64,000 nucleotides of DNA, from positions 1,467,360-1,531,359 of the forward strand of contig JAMLJH010000001.1 of assembly GCA_023953615.1 (NCBI GenBank), given 5' to 3'. This document shows, one piece after another, positions 57,653 to 64,000 of the stretch. Numbering within the stretch: the stretch's first letter is position 1; each line of letters opens with the position of its first letter. The notes below the pieces were generated by a model. It saw nothing but the letters and a program-made list of their open reading frames with translations, had not been told where the DNA came from and did no database searches. The translations under genes and the position numbers were made by a program. The DNA is from Verrucomicrobiia bacterium (GTDB lineage: Bacteria; Verrucomicrobiota; Verrucomicrobiia; Limisphaerales; JADLHS01).

Positions 57653-58444
57653 GTGACGCCGTTGATTTTGAGAGAGGATTCATTTTCAATTCTGCATCGC
57701 GTTCGTCTTTGGAGGTGGCTGGCGTTGGTGCTCCTGATCGGGCTGGGTTTGAGTCTGCGCGCCGCCGGTGCGGAGTTGACTTACACGGTCAAATCCAAGG
57801 ATACGCTCACGAGTATCGCGCGGCGGCACGGGATTTCGGTTGCGGTCCTGGCCAAACGCAACGGCCTGAATCCCAAGGAAGTGATTTACGTCGGGCAACG
57901 GCTGAAAATCCCTGATAACACGCCGCCAGCCCAGCCGACCTCGCCGAATTTGCCGGCGGCCATTCAACAAAGCCTCACCGCCGCTCCTGTCAAAGCGGGT
58001 CGCTGGAAGTATATCGTCATCCACCATGCGGCCGTGGATCGCGGCACGGCGCAGGCGCTGGACCGCTACCACCGCGAACAGCGCCACATGGAAAACGGAC
58101 TGGCGTACCACTTCGTGATTGGCAACGGCAACGGGATGCGCGACGGCGAGATTGCCGTGGGCAATCGCTGGCGGAAACAATTGGATGGCGGACACCTGCA
58201 CAGCGCGGCGCAAAATCACGTCGCCGTTGGGATTTGTCTCATTGGGAACTTCGATCAGAAAGCGCCTACCAAAAACCAAATGCAAAGCCTGGAAGCGCTC
58301 GTGCGCGCCTTGATGCGCCGCTGCAATCTGCCCGCGACCGCCGTTAAAACGCATCAGCAAATCAACGTGGTTGCCACGCGCTGCCCGGGAAAGTACTTCC
58401 CCACTCGCGATTTCCTGGCCCGACTTAAAACCCCCGCCAAGTAG
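57653..58444 (+). CDS. LysM and N-acetylmuramoyl-L-alanine amidase protein
   Basis: 263 residues; start is GTG at 57653. A hydrophobic segment (LALVLLIGLGLSLRAAGA) serves as signal. LysM near 43-88 (YTVKSKDTLTSIARRHG, VIYVGQRLKIP) binds peptidoglycan. The amidase_2/PGRP domain follows, with zinc ligands in IVIHHAA, a later His (HLHSAAQNHVAVG) and Cys in TRCPGKYFP. It should cut the peptidoglycan cross-bridge from the glycan. Confidence 0.9.
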   Translation: MTPLILREDSFSILHRVRLWRWLALVLLIGLGLSLRAAGAELTYTVKSKDTLTSIARRHGISVAVLAKRNGLNPKEVIYVGQRLKIPDNTPPAQPTSPNLPAAIQQSLTAAPVKAGRWKYIVIHHAAVDRGTAQALDRYHREQRHMENGLAYHFVIGNGNGMRDGEIAVGNRWRKQLDGGHLHSAAQNHVAVGICLIGNFDQKAPTKNQMQSLEALVRALMRRCNLPATAVKTHQQINVVATRCPGKYFPTRDFLARLKTPAK

Positions 58445-58449
58445 CCGGA

Positions 58450-59553
58450 TCAAACGTTGAATTTGAAGTGCATCACGTCGCCGTCCTGCACCACGTATTC
58501 CTTGCCTTCCATCCGGTAAAGCCCGCGCTCGCGCGCCCCGGCGACGGAGCCGCACTCGATCAAATCTGCATACGCCACGGTTTCAGCTTTGATGAAGCCG
58601 CGTTCGAAATCCGAGTGAATGACCCCGGCCGCCTTGGGCGCGGTATCACCCGCATGAATCGTCCACGCGCGCACCTCCTTTTCGCCCGCGGTAAAATACG
58701 TGCGCAACCCCAACAAGTGATACGTCGCGCGAATCAGTCCGCCGACGCCGCTTTCATCCACCCCGAGTTCCTTGAGAAAATCCTTGGCTTCCTCGGGCGA
58801 GAGATCCATCAAATCACTCTCGATCTGCGCGCTGATGACCACCGCTTCGCAGGCCAGATGCGCCTTCACGTATTCCTCCACTTTTTGGACGAACGGGTTT
58901 TTATGTCCCTGCGCCAGCTCATCTTCCTTGACGTTGCACGCAAAAATCGTCGGCTTATCCGTCAGGAGAAAAAAACTCCGCGCCAGATGCTTTTCTTCCG
59001 GCGTGAGTTCGACCGTGAGTGCGGGTTTGCCCGCGTCCAAGGCAACTTCAATTTTGGCGAGCACGGCATCTTCCGCCACGGCTTCCTTGTGACCGCGCTT
59101 GACCTCCTTGGCCAGTTTTTCACGGCGTTTTTTCACCGTGTCAAGGTCGGCCAGCACCAGTTCCGTGTTGATGATTTCAATGTCGCGCACCGGATCCACG
59201 CTGCCGGAAACATGATGGATATCGGCGTTCTCGAAGCAACGCACCACCTGCACGATGGCGTCCACTTCGCGGATGTGGCTGAGAAACTTGTTACCCAAAC
59301 CCTCCCCGGCGCTGGCGCCTTTCACCAGTCCGGCGATGTCCACAAACTCAATCGCCGCCGGAATCACCACCGTGGTCTTGGCGATCTTTTGCAACTCGTA
59401 CAGCCGCGCGTCCGGCACGGTGACGATGCCGACATTCGGGTCAATGGTGCAAAACGGATAATTGGCTGCCTCCGCCTTGCGCGTGCGCGTGACAGCATTG
59501 AACAAGGTGGATTTGCCTACGTTGGGCAGCCCGACGATTCCGGCTCTTAACAT
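58450..59553 (-). CDS. ychF: Redox-regulated ATPase YchF
   Basis: 367 residues. The P-loop [15 protein letters not shown] and [10 protein letters not shown] are Obg-family GTPase motifs, but the base-recognition loop reads [10 protein letters not shown] rather than NKxD, which explains ATP rather than GTP use. The TGS domain is at the C-terminus. YchF acts on ribosomes and redox stress. Confidence 0.96.
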   Translation of the reverse strand: MLRAGIVGLPNVGKSTLFNAVTRTRKAEAANYPFCTIDPNVGIVTVPDARLYELQKIAKTTVVIPAAIEFVDIAGLVKGASAGEGLGNKFLSHIREVDAIVQVVRCFENADIHHVSGSVDPVRDIEIINTELVLADLDTVKKRREKLAKEVKRGHKEAVAEDAVLAKIEVALDAGKPALTVELTPEEKHLARSFFLLTDKPTIFACNVKEDELAQGHKNPFVQKVEEYVKAHLACEAVVISAQIESDLMDLSPEEAKDFLKELGVDESGVGGLIRATYHLLGLRTYFTAGEKEVRAWTIHAGDTAPKAAGVIHSDFERGFIKAETVAYADLIECGSVAGARERGLYRMEGKEYVVQDGDVMHFKFNV

Positions 59554-59597
59554 CGGAAAAGTCTAGCCATAACGGCACGCAAAGAACACCAAGAAAC

Positions 59598-59690
59598 TTA
59601 TTGCGACACCGCCCGGTAAAACCGCATGAAATGATTCGTGTCCAGTGTGTCCACGTAATCGAGCTTCACTGTGTTCACTACGTCGCTCAT
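59598..59690 (-). pseudogene. Short secreted-protein C-terminal remnant
   Basis: A 30-codon frame from ATG at 59690 ends DTNHFMRFYRAVSQ, an ending often seen in secreted proteins of Verrucomicrobiota. Nothing joins it upstream, so it is probably a decayed end piece. The rest of the spacer up to 59797 shows nothing. Confidence 0.28.
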
Positions 59691-59797
59691 TTCAATAACC
59701 CCAGTGGATTTCCCGCCGTTTGCCGGTGATTTCGCATGCGTCACCGGTTGCCGTTCATGGTTCGGCTCGCCGTGTAGCAGAAGGCGGTTGTCTCGGT

Positions 59798-60043
59798 TTA
59801 AGCGACGACTACATCTGGTGATTCGCGCAGCGGCATCAGTTGTTCAGCCTTGATGGGCAGCAGGGCATAAGCGCGTCCATCGCGCCCGGAGAATTCCACT
59901 TCGAAGGCGCTGCCACCATAGGTCATCACAACCGTGCCGACCTGGCCGCGACGCAACGTCAGCGGCTGGCCGGTAAGGAAGTGTTTGGTGGAGACATCCT
60001 CCAGCAACGCCACCGGATCATGCAGATGGATTTCAGCGTTCAT
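59798..60043 (-). CDS. DUF4926 protein
   Basis: 81 residues. It matches DUF4926 in layout (DPVALLEDVSTKHF near the start, RRGQVGTVVMTYGGSAFEVEF in the middle, ALLPIKAEQL near the end). The fold is small and beta-rich. It is encoded 4 nt after the DUF6883 gene; the two families are known to be adjacent in other phyla. Function unknown, possibly part of a toxin-immunity set. Confidence 0.75.
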   Translation of the reverse strand: MNAEIHLHDPVALLEDVSTKHFLTGQPLTLRRGQVGTVVMTYGGSAFEVEFSGRDGRAYALLPIKAEQLMPLRESPDVVVA

Positions 60044-60047
60044 TGGT

Positions 60048-60380
60048 TCAGATTATAAAGCAGGTTGCCAGCCGTGGAAAGTCCTCGTCATCACGAATAA
60101 TCCAACCACTCAGGACGGTGGCCGTGCCGTGGGCCGTGGACAGAGAAAAGCGCAGTTCATAGACAGTGCCAAATCCGTTGTGGCCACGATGCACGGCCTG
60201 ATCGGAGTTTGCAGCGGCCTGTCGGAGCGCATCGCGCAGCACGCTGGAATTCTCCAAGGTAATGCCCAAAACGGATTGAAAGACGCGTGCCTTGTGCTGG
60301 CCGTGACGGTGAAGCGGGTTGAGGGAATAATCCTCCAGTTTGGTACCAAGGTTGGCGCGTTCACCGTTGGGCAATTTCAT
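60048..60380 (-). CDS. DUF6883 protein
   Basis: 110 residues. LEDYSLNPLHRHGQHKARVFQ and YELRFSLSTAHGTATVLSGWII are DUF6883-like. It lies 21 nt after an antitoxin-like small gene and 4 nt before the DUF4926 gene. In other genomes this family sits in polymorphic-toxin or toxin-antitoxin contexts, so it may be the toxin here; that is inference. Confidence 0.72.
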   Translation of the reverse strand: MKLPNGERANLGTKLEDYSLNPLHRHGQHKARVFQSVLGITLENSSVLRDALRQAAANSDQAVHRGHNGFGTVYELRFSLSTAHGTATVLSGWIIRDDEDFPRLATCFII

Positions 60381-60401
60381 AGGCGGGAGGCAATCACTTC
60401 G

Positions 60402-60575
60402 TCAGGCCGATTTCAACTCCCTCACTTCGCGTTCGGATCGCACCATGCTGGCTTCGAGTTCAGGCGCAAACTTTAAGCTCTCCTCGATCAAGCCGTCCGA
60501 CAAATTACATGATTGGCGGAGTTCAGCTCGCGAAAATCTTTTCAATTCGGCTTCGATCCGGGCGACTTTGCTCAT
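60402..60575 (-). CDS. Antitoxin-like small protein
   Basis: 57 residues from ATG at 60575 (upstream ATG 60611 possible). MSKVARIEAELKRFSRAELR and the later LIEESLKFAPELEASMVRSE resemble addiction-module antitoxins, whose usual form has the same helical ends joined by an LRxWL-like turn; here the turn is SCNLS. No RelE/ParE-type toxin follows; DUF6883 does. The partner is thus unknown. Confidence 0.5.
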   Translation of the reverse strand: MSKVARIEAELKRFSRAELRQSCNLSDGLIEESLKFAPELEASMVRSEREVRELKSA

Positions 60576-60642
60576 GGCGAGGACTTTGTCCCAGACCGTA
60601 GGTGATTTCAAGCGCGGCTTGTTTTACACGGCTTGTGCCTCT

Positions 60643-61836
60643 CTAGGGCGAATCAGTTCCCGCTTCTTCAACCGCTTCGCGGATCAACGTCTTGAACTCG
60701 GTAATCCCTTCGTCAAACGCAGCGGCAATGGGCAGCACCGGTGTTTTTCTGATCCGGCGTTTGAACTTGGGCAGATTGGTTATCGCCTCCGGTTCATCCA
60801 TTTTGTTGGCCACCACGTAGCGCGGCTTCTCCAAAAGTTCGGGCGCGTACAGCTCCAATTCTTTCAGTAGTTGCCGGTAATCGTCCCACGGAGCGCGGTT
60901 GTCCGTGCCCGCCATGTCGAGCAGGATCACCAGGATTTTGCAACGGGTGATGTGCCGCAGGAAAGCGCGTCCCAGACCGACGTTTTGGTGCGCGCCCGCG
61001 ATCAACCCCGGCACGTCGCAAACGGTGATCCGCTGGTAATCGGGATATTCCACAATCCCAATCTGCGGATGCAACGTGGTGAAGGGATAGGGCGCAATCT
61101 TCGGACGGGCGCGGGAGATCGCCGTGAGCAGCGTGGATTTGCCGGCGTTCGGATAACCCACCAAGCCGACCTCGGCCACGATGCGCAGTTCAAACAGATA
61201 ATGACCTTCAGTGCCGGGTTCACCCGGTTGCGCAAAACGGGGCGTCTGCCGGACAGCGGTGGCAAAGTTGCGATTGCCCAAACCGCCCCGCCCACCTTTG
61301 CACAGCACAAATTGTTGTCCGTGCTGGGTGAGATCAGCAACCAGTTCCCCCTTGGCGACGTCCGTGATTTTCTCTTCCGCCGGTTCGTCCTGGCTCAAAT
61401 CGTACTCCATTGCCTGCGCATTCCCGGCCCGGCGTAAAACCGGTCGCTGCCCGCTGCTGACTTTTAACTGCGCGGGTTCAGCGTCAGATTTGTCTGTGGC
61501 GTTACCATCGGGAACGGATTCAGTGGGATCAGCGGCGAGCGGGAGTTTCCAGATCAACGTGCCGCAAGGGACTTTGATGATCAGATCCTTTCCGGCATGA
61601 CCATCCATGCCTTTGCCTTTGCCCGCTTCGCCAGGCTCGGCGATCAAGCGGGGAACGTAATACTGGGCGATCAAATTGTTCAGGTCATGATCGGCCTGCA
61701 AAATCACGCTCCCGCCCCGCCCACCATTGCCGCCGCTCGGACCACCTTTGGGCCGATAAGCTTCGCGATGGAAAGCCACGCAACCAGCGCCACCGTGACC
61801 GGCGCGCGCATAGATTTTGATCTCATCAATAAACAT
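60643..61836 (-). CDS. obg: GTPase Obg with an extra segment in the Obg domain
   Basis: 397 residues. The glycine-rich Obg domain (GGPSGGNGGRGGSVILQ) and GTPase motifs (GLVGYPNAGKSTLL, DVPGLIAGAHQN, NKMDEP) are clear. Between PCGTLIWKLP and GELVADLTQHGQ there is an extra ~60-residue acidic stretch not found in usual Obg. It is essential for ribosome assembly. It follows rpmA after a terminator. Confidence 0.95.
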   Translation of the reverse strand: MFIDEIKIYARAGHGGAGCVAFHREAYRPKGGPSGGNGGRGGSVILQADHDLNNLIAQYYVPRLIAEPGEAGKGKGMDGHAGKDLIIKVPCGTLIWKLPLAADPTESVPDGNATDKSDAEPAQLKVSSGQRPVLRRAGNAQAMEYDLSQDEPAEEKITDVAKGELVADLTQHGQQFVLCKGGRGGLGNRNFATAVRQTPRFAQPGEPGTEGHYLFELRIVAEVGLVGYPNAGKSTLLTAISRARPKIAPYPFTTLHPQIGIVEYPDYQRITVCDVPGLIAGAHQNVGLGRAFLRHITRCKILVILLDMAGTDNRAPWDDYRQLLKELELYAPELLEKPRYVVANKMDEPEAITNLPKFKRRIRKTPVLPIAAAFDEGITEFKTLIREAVEEAGTDSP

Positions 61837-61931
61837 CCTGAAAAAGTCCTGAACGCTCGAGCGGGCCGTTTCTCATCAGTTGGTTCAGTTGATGGGCGTT
61901 CCTGCCGTCGTGCGGTTGTGATGGAGAAAAC

Positions 61932-61958
61932 AAAAAAGGCGAGGCGTGGGCCTCGCCT
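61932..61958 (-). terminator. Rho-independent terminator after rpmA
   Basis: Perfect 9-bp stem (61950-61958 with 61937-61945), GC-rich, with a 4-base loop, followed on the minus strand by six Ts. It separates rpmA from obg. Confidence 0.85.
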
Positions 61959-61976
61959 GAAAATTTTCTCGTGCCG

Positions 61977-62246
61977 TTAATTTTGTGCCGCCGCCTTTTC
62001 AGGCGTGGCCACCACGTTGACGCGACGTCCCCCTTTGTCAAAGTGAACCTGTCCGTCCTTGAGCGCGAACAAGGTCCAATCCCGGCCCGTGCCCACATTG
62101 GTGCCGGCAATCCACTTGGACCCGCGCTGCCGGACGATGATGCTGCCGGCGCGCACGGCTTCGCCGCCAAATTCTTTAATGCCGAGGCGTTTGCTGACGC
62201 TGTCGCGACCGTTCTTGACGCTACCTTGACCTTTTTTATGTGCCAT
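61977..62246 (-). CDS. rpmA: Large ribosomal subunit protein bL27
   Basis: 89 residues. The start [16 protein letters not shown] and [16 protein letters not shown] are canonical bL27. The N-terminal tail reaches the peptidyl-transferase centre. Co-transcribed with rplU (43 nt gap) and followed by a terminator. Confidence 0.98.
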   Translation of the reverse strand: MAHKKGQGSVKNGRDSVSKRLGIKEFGGEAVRAGSIIVRQRGSKWIAGTNVGTGRDWTLFALKDGQVHFDKGGRRVNVVATPEKAAAQN

Positions 62247-62288
62247 AAATCAGTTGATGGTTTCTAGTTGAGAGTGGATGACAAAGCA

Positions 62289-62603
62289 TCAGGCGTTGAT
62301 GGACTTGACCTTGACGACCGTCAACTCCTGCCGATGGCCAATGGTTTTGTGGTAGCCTTTGCGACGTTTCATTTTGAACGTGAGCTTCTTCTCGCCGCGA
62401 ATGTGCTTCACGATATCGGCTTCCACCGTGGCGCCAGCCACGACCGGGGTGCCGATCGTCACCTTGCCGTCATGGTTGACCAACAACACGCGGTCGAAGG
62501 TGACGGGCTGCCCCGCTTCCACGGCCAAGCGTTCAATTTCCAAGGTATCGCCCGTACTGACGCGATACTGTTTGCTTCCAGTCTCTAAAATGCAATAGCT
62601 CAC
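62289..62603 (-). CDS. rplU: Large ribosomal subunit protein bL21
   Basis: 104 residues; starts with GTG at 62603 (SYCILETGSKQYRVSTGDTLEIE) with an upstream GAGGA ribosome-binding site. MKRRKGYHKTIGHRQ is the conserved bL21 end. First gene of the rplU-rpmA pair. Confidence 0.97.
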   Translation of the reverse strand: MSYCILETGSKQYRVSTGDTLEIERLAVEAGQPVTFDRVLLVNHDGKVTIGTPVVAGATVEADIVKHIRGEKKLTFKMKRRKGYHKTIGHRQELTVVKVKSINA

Positions 62604-62648
62604 AATAAATCCTCAAGAATCCCTTTCCGACACCGAAAAGGGAAACGC

Positions 62649-62676
62649 ATTGTAAGGCAGACAGGCGGTCTGGCAA
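62649..62676 (-). promoter_or_regulatory. Promoter of rplU-rpmA
   Basis: On the minus strand TTGCCA (62671-62676) and TACAAT (62649-62654) are spaced by 16 bp. This fits a sigma-70 promoter, with the start of transcription about 40 nt before the GTG. A short hairpin CCCTTT-AAAGGG lies in the leader (about 62621-62642). Confidence 0.65.
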
Positions 62677-62895
62677 TACAAATTATCGGGCGATTATCGG
62701 CTAATTATCGTGCGTTCCCATGCCAATCCGCACAATCCGCAACGCGACCGCATCTTCACCAAAGGTCCGGCTAGGGCATTTTAAGTATTCCTATAGCCGC
62801 CGACATGGCGCAACGGCCTTCCAACCTCAAGCCAAGCGTTGGGGTCACGCGGGCGACCGCCCTTGGTTCGGAACGAGCACCGGCGCGACTGCGTC

Positions 62896-62984
62896 TTGGA
62901 CTGCGGCAGTCCGCTGCCGCTGTGGAATCAACAGCACGCAACCGGAAAGCGGCAGAAGACTGCCGCAGTCCAAAACCTTGCGGA
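62896..62984. repeat. Long imperfect hairpin repeat
   Basis: Arms TTGGACTGCGGCAGTC (62896-62911) and GACTGCCGCAGTCCAA (62958-62973) are perfect inverted repeats of 16 nt; inner arms CTGCCGCT (62914-62921) and AGCGGCAG (62948-62955) pair too. The right flank, 62964-62984, has a near copy at 49192-49212. It has the look of a MITE/REP-type element, perhaps mobilised by an enzyme elsewhere. Confidence 0.7.
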
Positions 62985-63061
62985 CAGAGGCGCCATTCCC
63001 CATCCGAACCCCACCTTCATGGGGTTACACTCATTCGGTGCCACGGCTACAACTTTAATTA

Positions 63062-63166
63062 AACCGCTATAGCGTATTTGATCGCGGCAAGGGCGCGAAG
63101 TATGGAAGCCTGAAAGGCTTCGCCGAACTAGCCGACCTGTTGCGCAAATTGGCTCCTCGTCCGTGA
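63062..63166 (+). pseudogene. Possible gene-end remnant
   Basis: A 34-residue frame without start, between stop codons, reads VFDRGKGAKYGSLKGFAELA and ends LLRKLAPRP. It looks protein-like but nothing supports its start, so a decayed gene end is the best guess. No family is recognised. Confidence 0.25.
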
Positions 63167-63198
63167 AAACATGCCCGCTGCAACACCGCCGTAGTTAA

Positions 63199-63230
63199 CA
63201 ACCTTTTGTTGCATATGCGACAAAAGGTTG
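63199..63230. repeat. 32-bp near-perfect palindrome
   Basis: Arms CAACCTTTTGTTGCAT and ATGCGACAAAAGGTTG pair at 15 of 16 positions with no loop. There is no T-run after it. It may be an operator or a repeat end; no gene is placed to use it as a terminator. Confidence 0.55.
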
Positions 63231-63443
63231 TCGTGAGTTGGGCGCGGAGGAGGAGGTGCCGTTGCCGGCGGCGAAACACCGGCAGCGTTGAATTGATCGT
63301 CACTTCTGACCGTGGGCGTTCTGGATGAACGCCCGCACTTTCTCCGAGTTTTTACTGCATGTAAGGTGGCGGTTCATTATTTCATTGAGGAACTGAACCC
63401 CAAGTATGGAGGAACGGTCAAGCGTACGCCAAGCGGAGCAAAA

Positions 63444-64000
63444 CTAAGTTTCCGGTTCGTCGCGGTAACGGTAGCGCGTGGCGACGATGGTGAACAGGAT
63501 GCCCACCACGGCCATCATGGCGGCGTAGAAAAAGAAGCGTCCCGACGAAACGCTTTCGTCGCCGTGGCCGCTGCCCAGTTTGGTGATGGTTACAATGAGC
63601 AGATTGCCCACGGCGGTCGTGAGCAGGAAAAAACTCATGATGGTGCTTTTCATCGAGGCGGCGGCCTGGGTGTAGGCAAATTCCAATCCGGTGGTGGACA
63701 CCAGAATTTCCGCCGTGGTTAAAATCAAATAGGGCCAGGCTTGCAGGGCCAGACTCAAGGTCGCGCCGCCTTCCAGTTGTTGCTGGTACATTGCCACCAG
63801 CACGAAGCAAAAGGTCATCATCAACATGCCGGTGGACATGCGCCGCAGTGGCGTGACCCGCAGGCCGAGTTTTTCGATCAACGGATACAACCACCACGTC
63901 ATGACCGGCAACAGGATCAACACCAGGATGGCGTTCAACGATTGCATTTGTTCCGCGCCGACGTTCAACCCGAGGAAGCGGAAGGATTGCATCTGCGAAC
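63444..64000 (-). CDS. POT-family peptide transporter, C-terminal part
   Basis: Open to the window edge on the 5' side. The visible 185 residues contain five or so membrane helices: AILVLILLPVMTWWLYP, MLMMTFCFVLVAMY, TTAEILVSTTGLEFAYTQAA (the POT signature region) and two more. It belongs to the proton-dependent oligopeptide transporters. The N-terminal half lies beyond the window. Confidence 0.87.
   Translation of the reverse strand, partial: SQMQSFRFLGLNVGAEQMQSLNAILVLILLPVMTWWLYPLIEKLGLRVTPLRRMSTGMLMMTFCFVLVAMYQQQLEGGATLSLALQAWPYLILTTAEILVSTTGLEFAYTQAAASMKSTIMSFFLLTTAVGNLLIVTITKLGSGHGDESVSSGRFFFYAAMMAVVGILFTIVATRYRYRDEPET

Larger units (their letters stand above)
62677..63443. other. Repeat-bearing spacer between rplU and the POT transporter
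   Basis: About 770 bp with no real gene. It holds the hairpin repeat at 62896-62984, a possible gene end remnant at 63062-63166 and a long palindrome at 63199-63230, described separately. Open frames on the plus strand at 62720-63072 are overlapping in three frames and look non-coding. Confidence 0.6.

Noticed and set aside
62720..63072. Three overlapping plus-strand open frames
   Set aside because: They overlap each other in all frames across the hairpin repeat, with no start signal or family match.
1..64000. tRNA, rRNA, tmRNA, SRP RNA or CRISPR arrays
   Set aside because: None of the spacers shows a cloverleaf, conserved rRNA word, or regularly spaced direct repeats; short RNAs could be missed by eye.

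Overview
This window is most likely chromosomal DNA from a GC-rich Verrucomicrobiota bacterium of the Limisphaerales (Pedosphaera-like) type. The evidence is three short-motif PEP-CTERM secreted proteins, a propeller- and RCC1-rich secretome, a sigma factor and Ser/Thr kinase of the kind common in Planctomycetes and Verrucomicrobia, HPr kinase plus HPr with no other PTS gene nearby, an EF-P with an unusual loop tip, and palindromic repeats inserted inside genes. No rRNA, tRNA, CRISPR array, prophage or intact insertion sequence was seen. The species cannot be fixed from sequence alone.

Layout. 1-5 kb: start of an AraC-type regulator (cut by the window edge), a phosphodiesterase/TPR/sulfotransferase fusion, a PEP-CTERM protein and an FKBP isomerase. 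5-9.4 kb: a rhomboid protease, then the minus-strand run coaD, DUF177, rpmF, plsX, fabH. 9.4-14.3 kb: a CHASE2 adenylate cyclase, a FecR-domain protein and a two-lobed retropepsin-like protease flanked by small unknown genes. 14.4-21.5 kb: a SurA/PpiD-type chaperone, an RluA-type pseudouridine synthase, nadB, a type II secretion/type IV pilus F protein and a porin-like barrel. 21.5-28.6 kb: a repeat-bearing spacer, two methyltransferases (Rsm22-like and Methyltransf_32-like), a large DUF748/AsmA-like protein and ribBA.

28.9-35.7 kb: a secreted RCC1/Ig protein followed by two tandem PEP-CTERM paralogues, then larC and larB (nickel-pincer cofactor) and a tiny Cys/His-rich membrane protein. 35.8-43.5 kb: hprK-HPr, gatC-gatA, a lipoprotein MsrB, a zinc-ribbon protein, a BamD-like TPR protein, an LptE-like lipoprotein, ffh and a small membrane protein. 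43.6-48 kb: a release-factor-like protein, an enlarged FucP-type transporter and a divergent fucose-isomerase-like enzyme, plausibly one deoxysugar pathway. 48-55.5 kb: an ECF-type sigma factor, a spacer with a decayed ATPase gene, a Ser/Thr kinase carrying two in-frame palindromic repeats, a propeller/helical-barrel secreted protein and efp. 55.5-64 kb: a coiled-coil zinc-ribbon protein, a low-complexity secreted protein, a LysM amidase, ychF, a toxin-antitoxin-like trio (antitoxin-like, DUF6883, DUF4926), obg, rpmA, rplU, an 800-bp spacer with repeats, and the 3' end of a POT peptide transporter.

The most unusual feature is not one gene but the way dispersed palindromic and low-complexity repeats have been absorbed in frame into protein-coding genes (twice in the kinase, once in larC) while related debris lies in the spacers. 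Other candidates for new biology are the antitoxin/DUF6883/DUF4926 trio, the Cys/His-rich membrane peptide beside the lar genes, and the insert-bearing sugar transporter.
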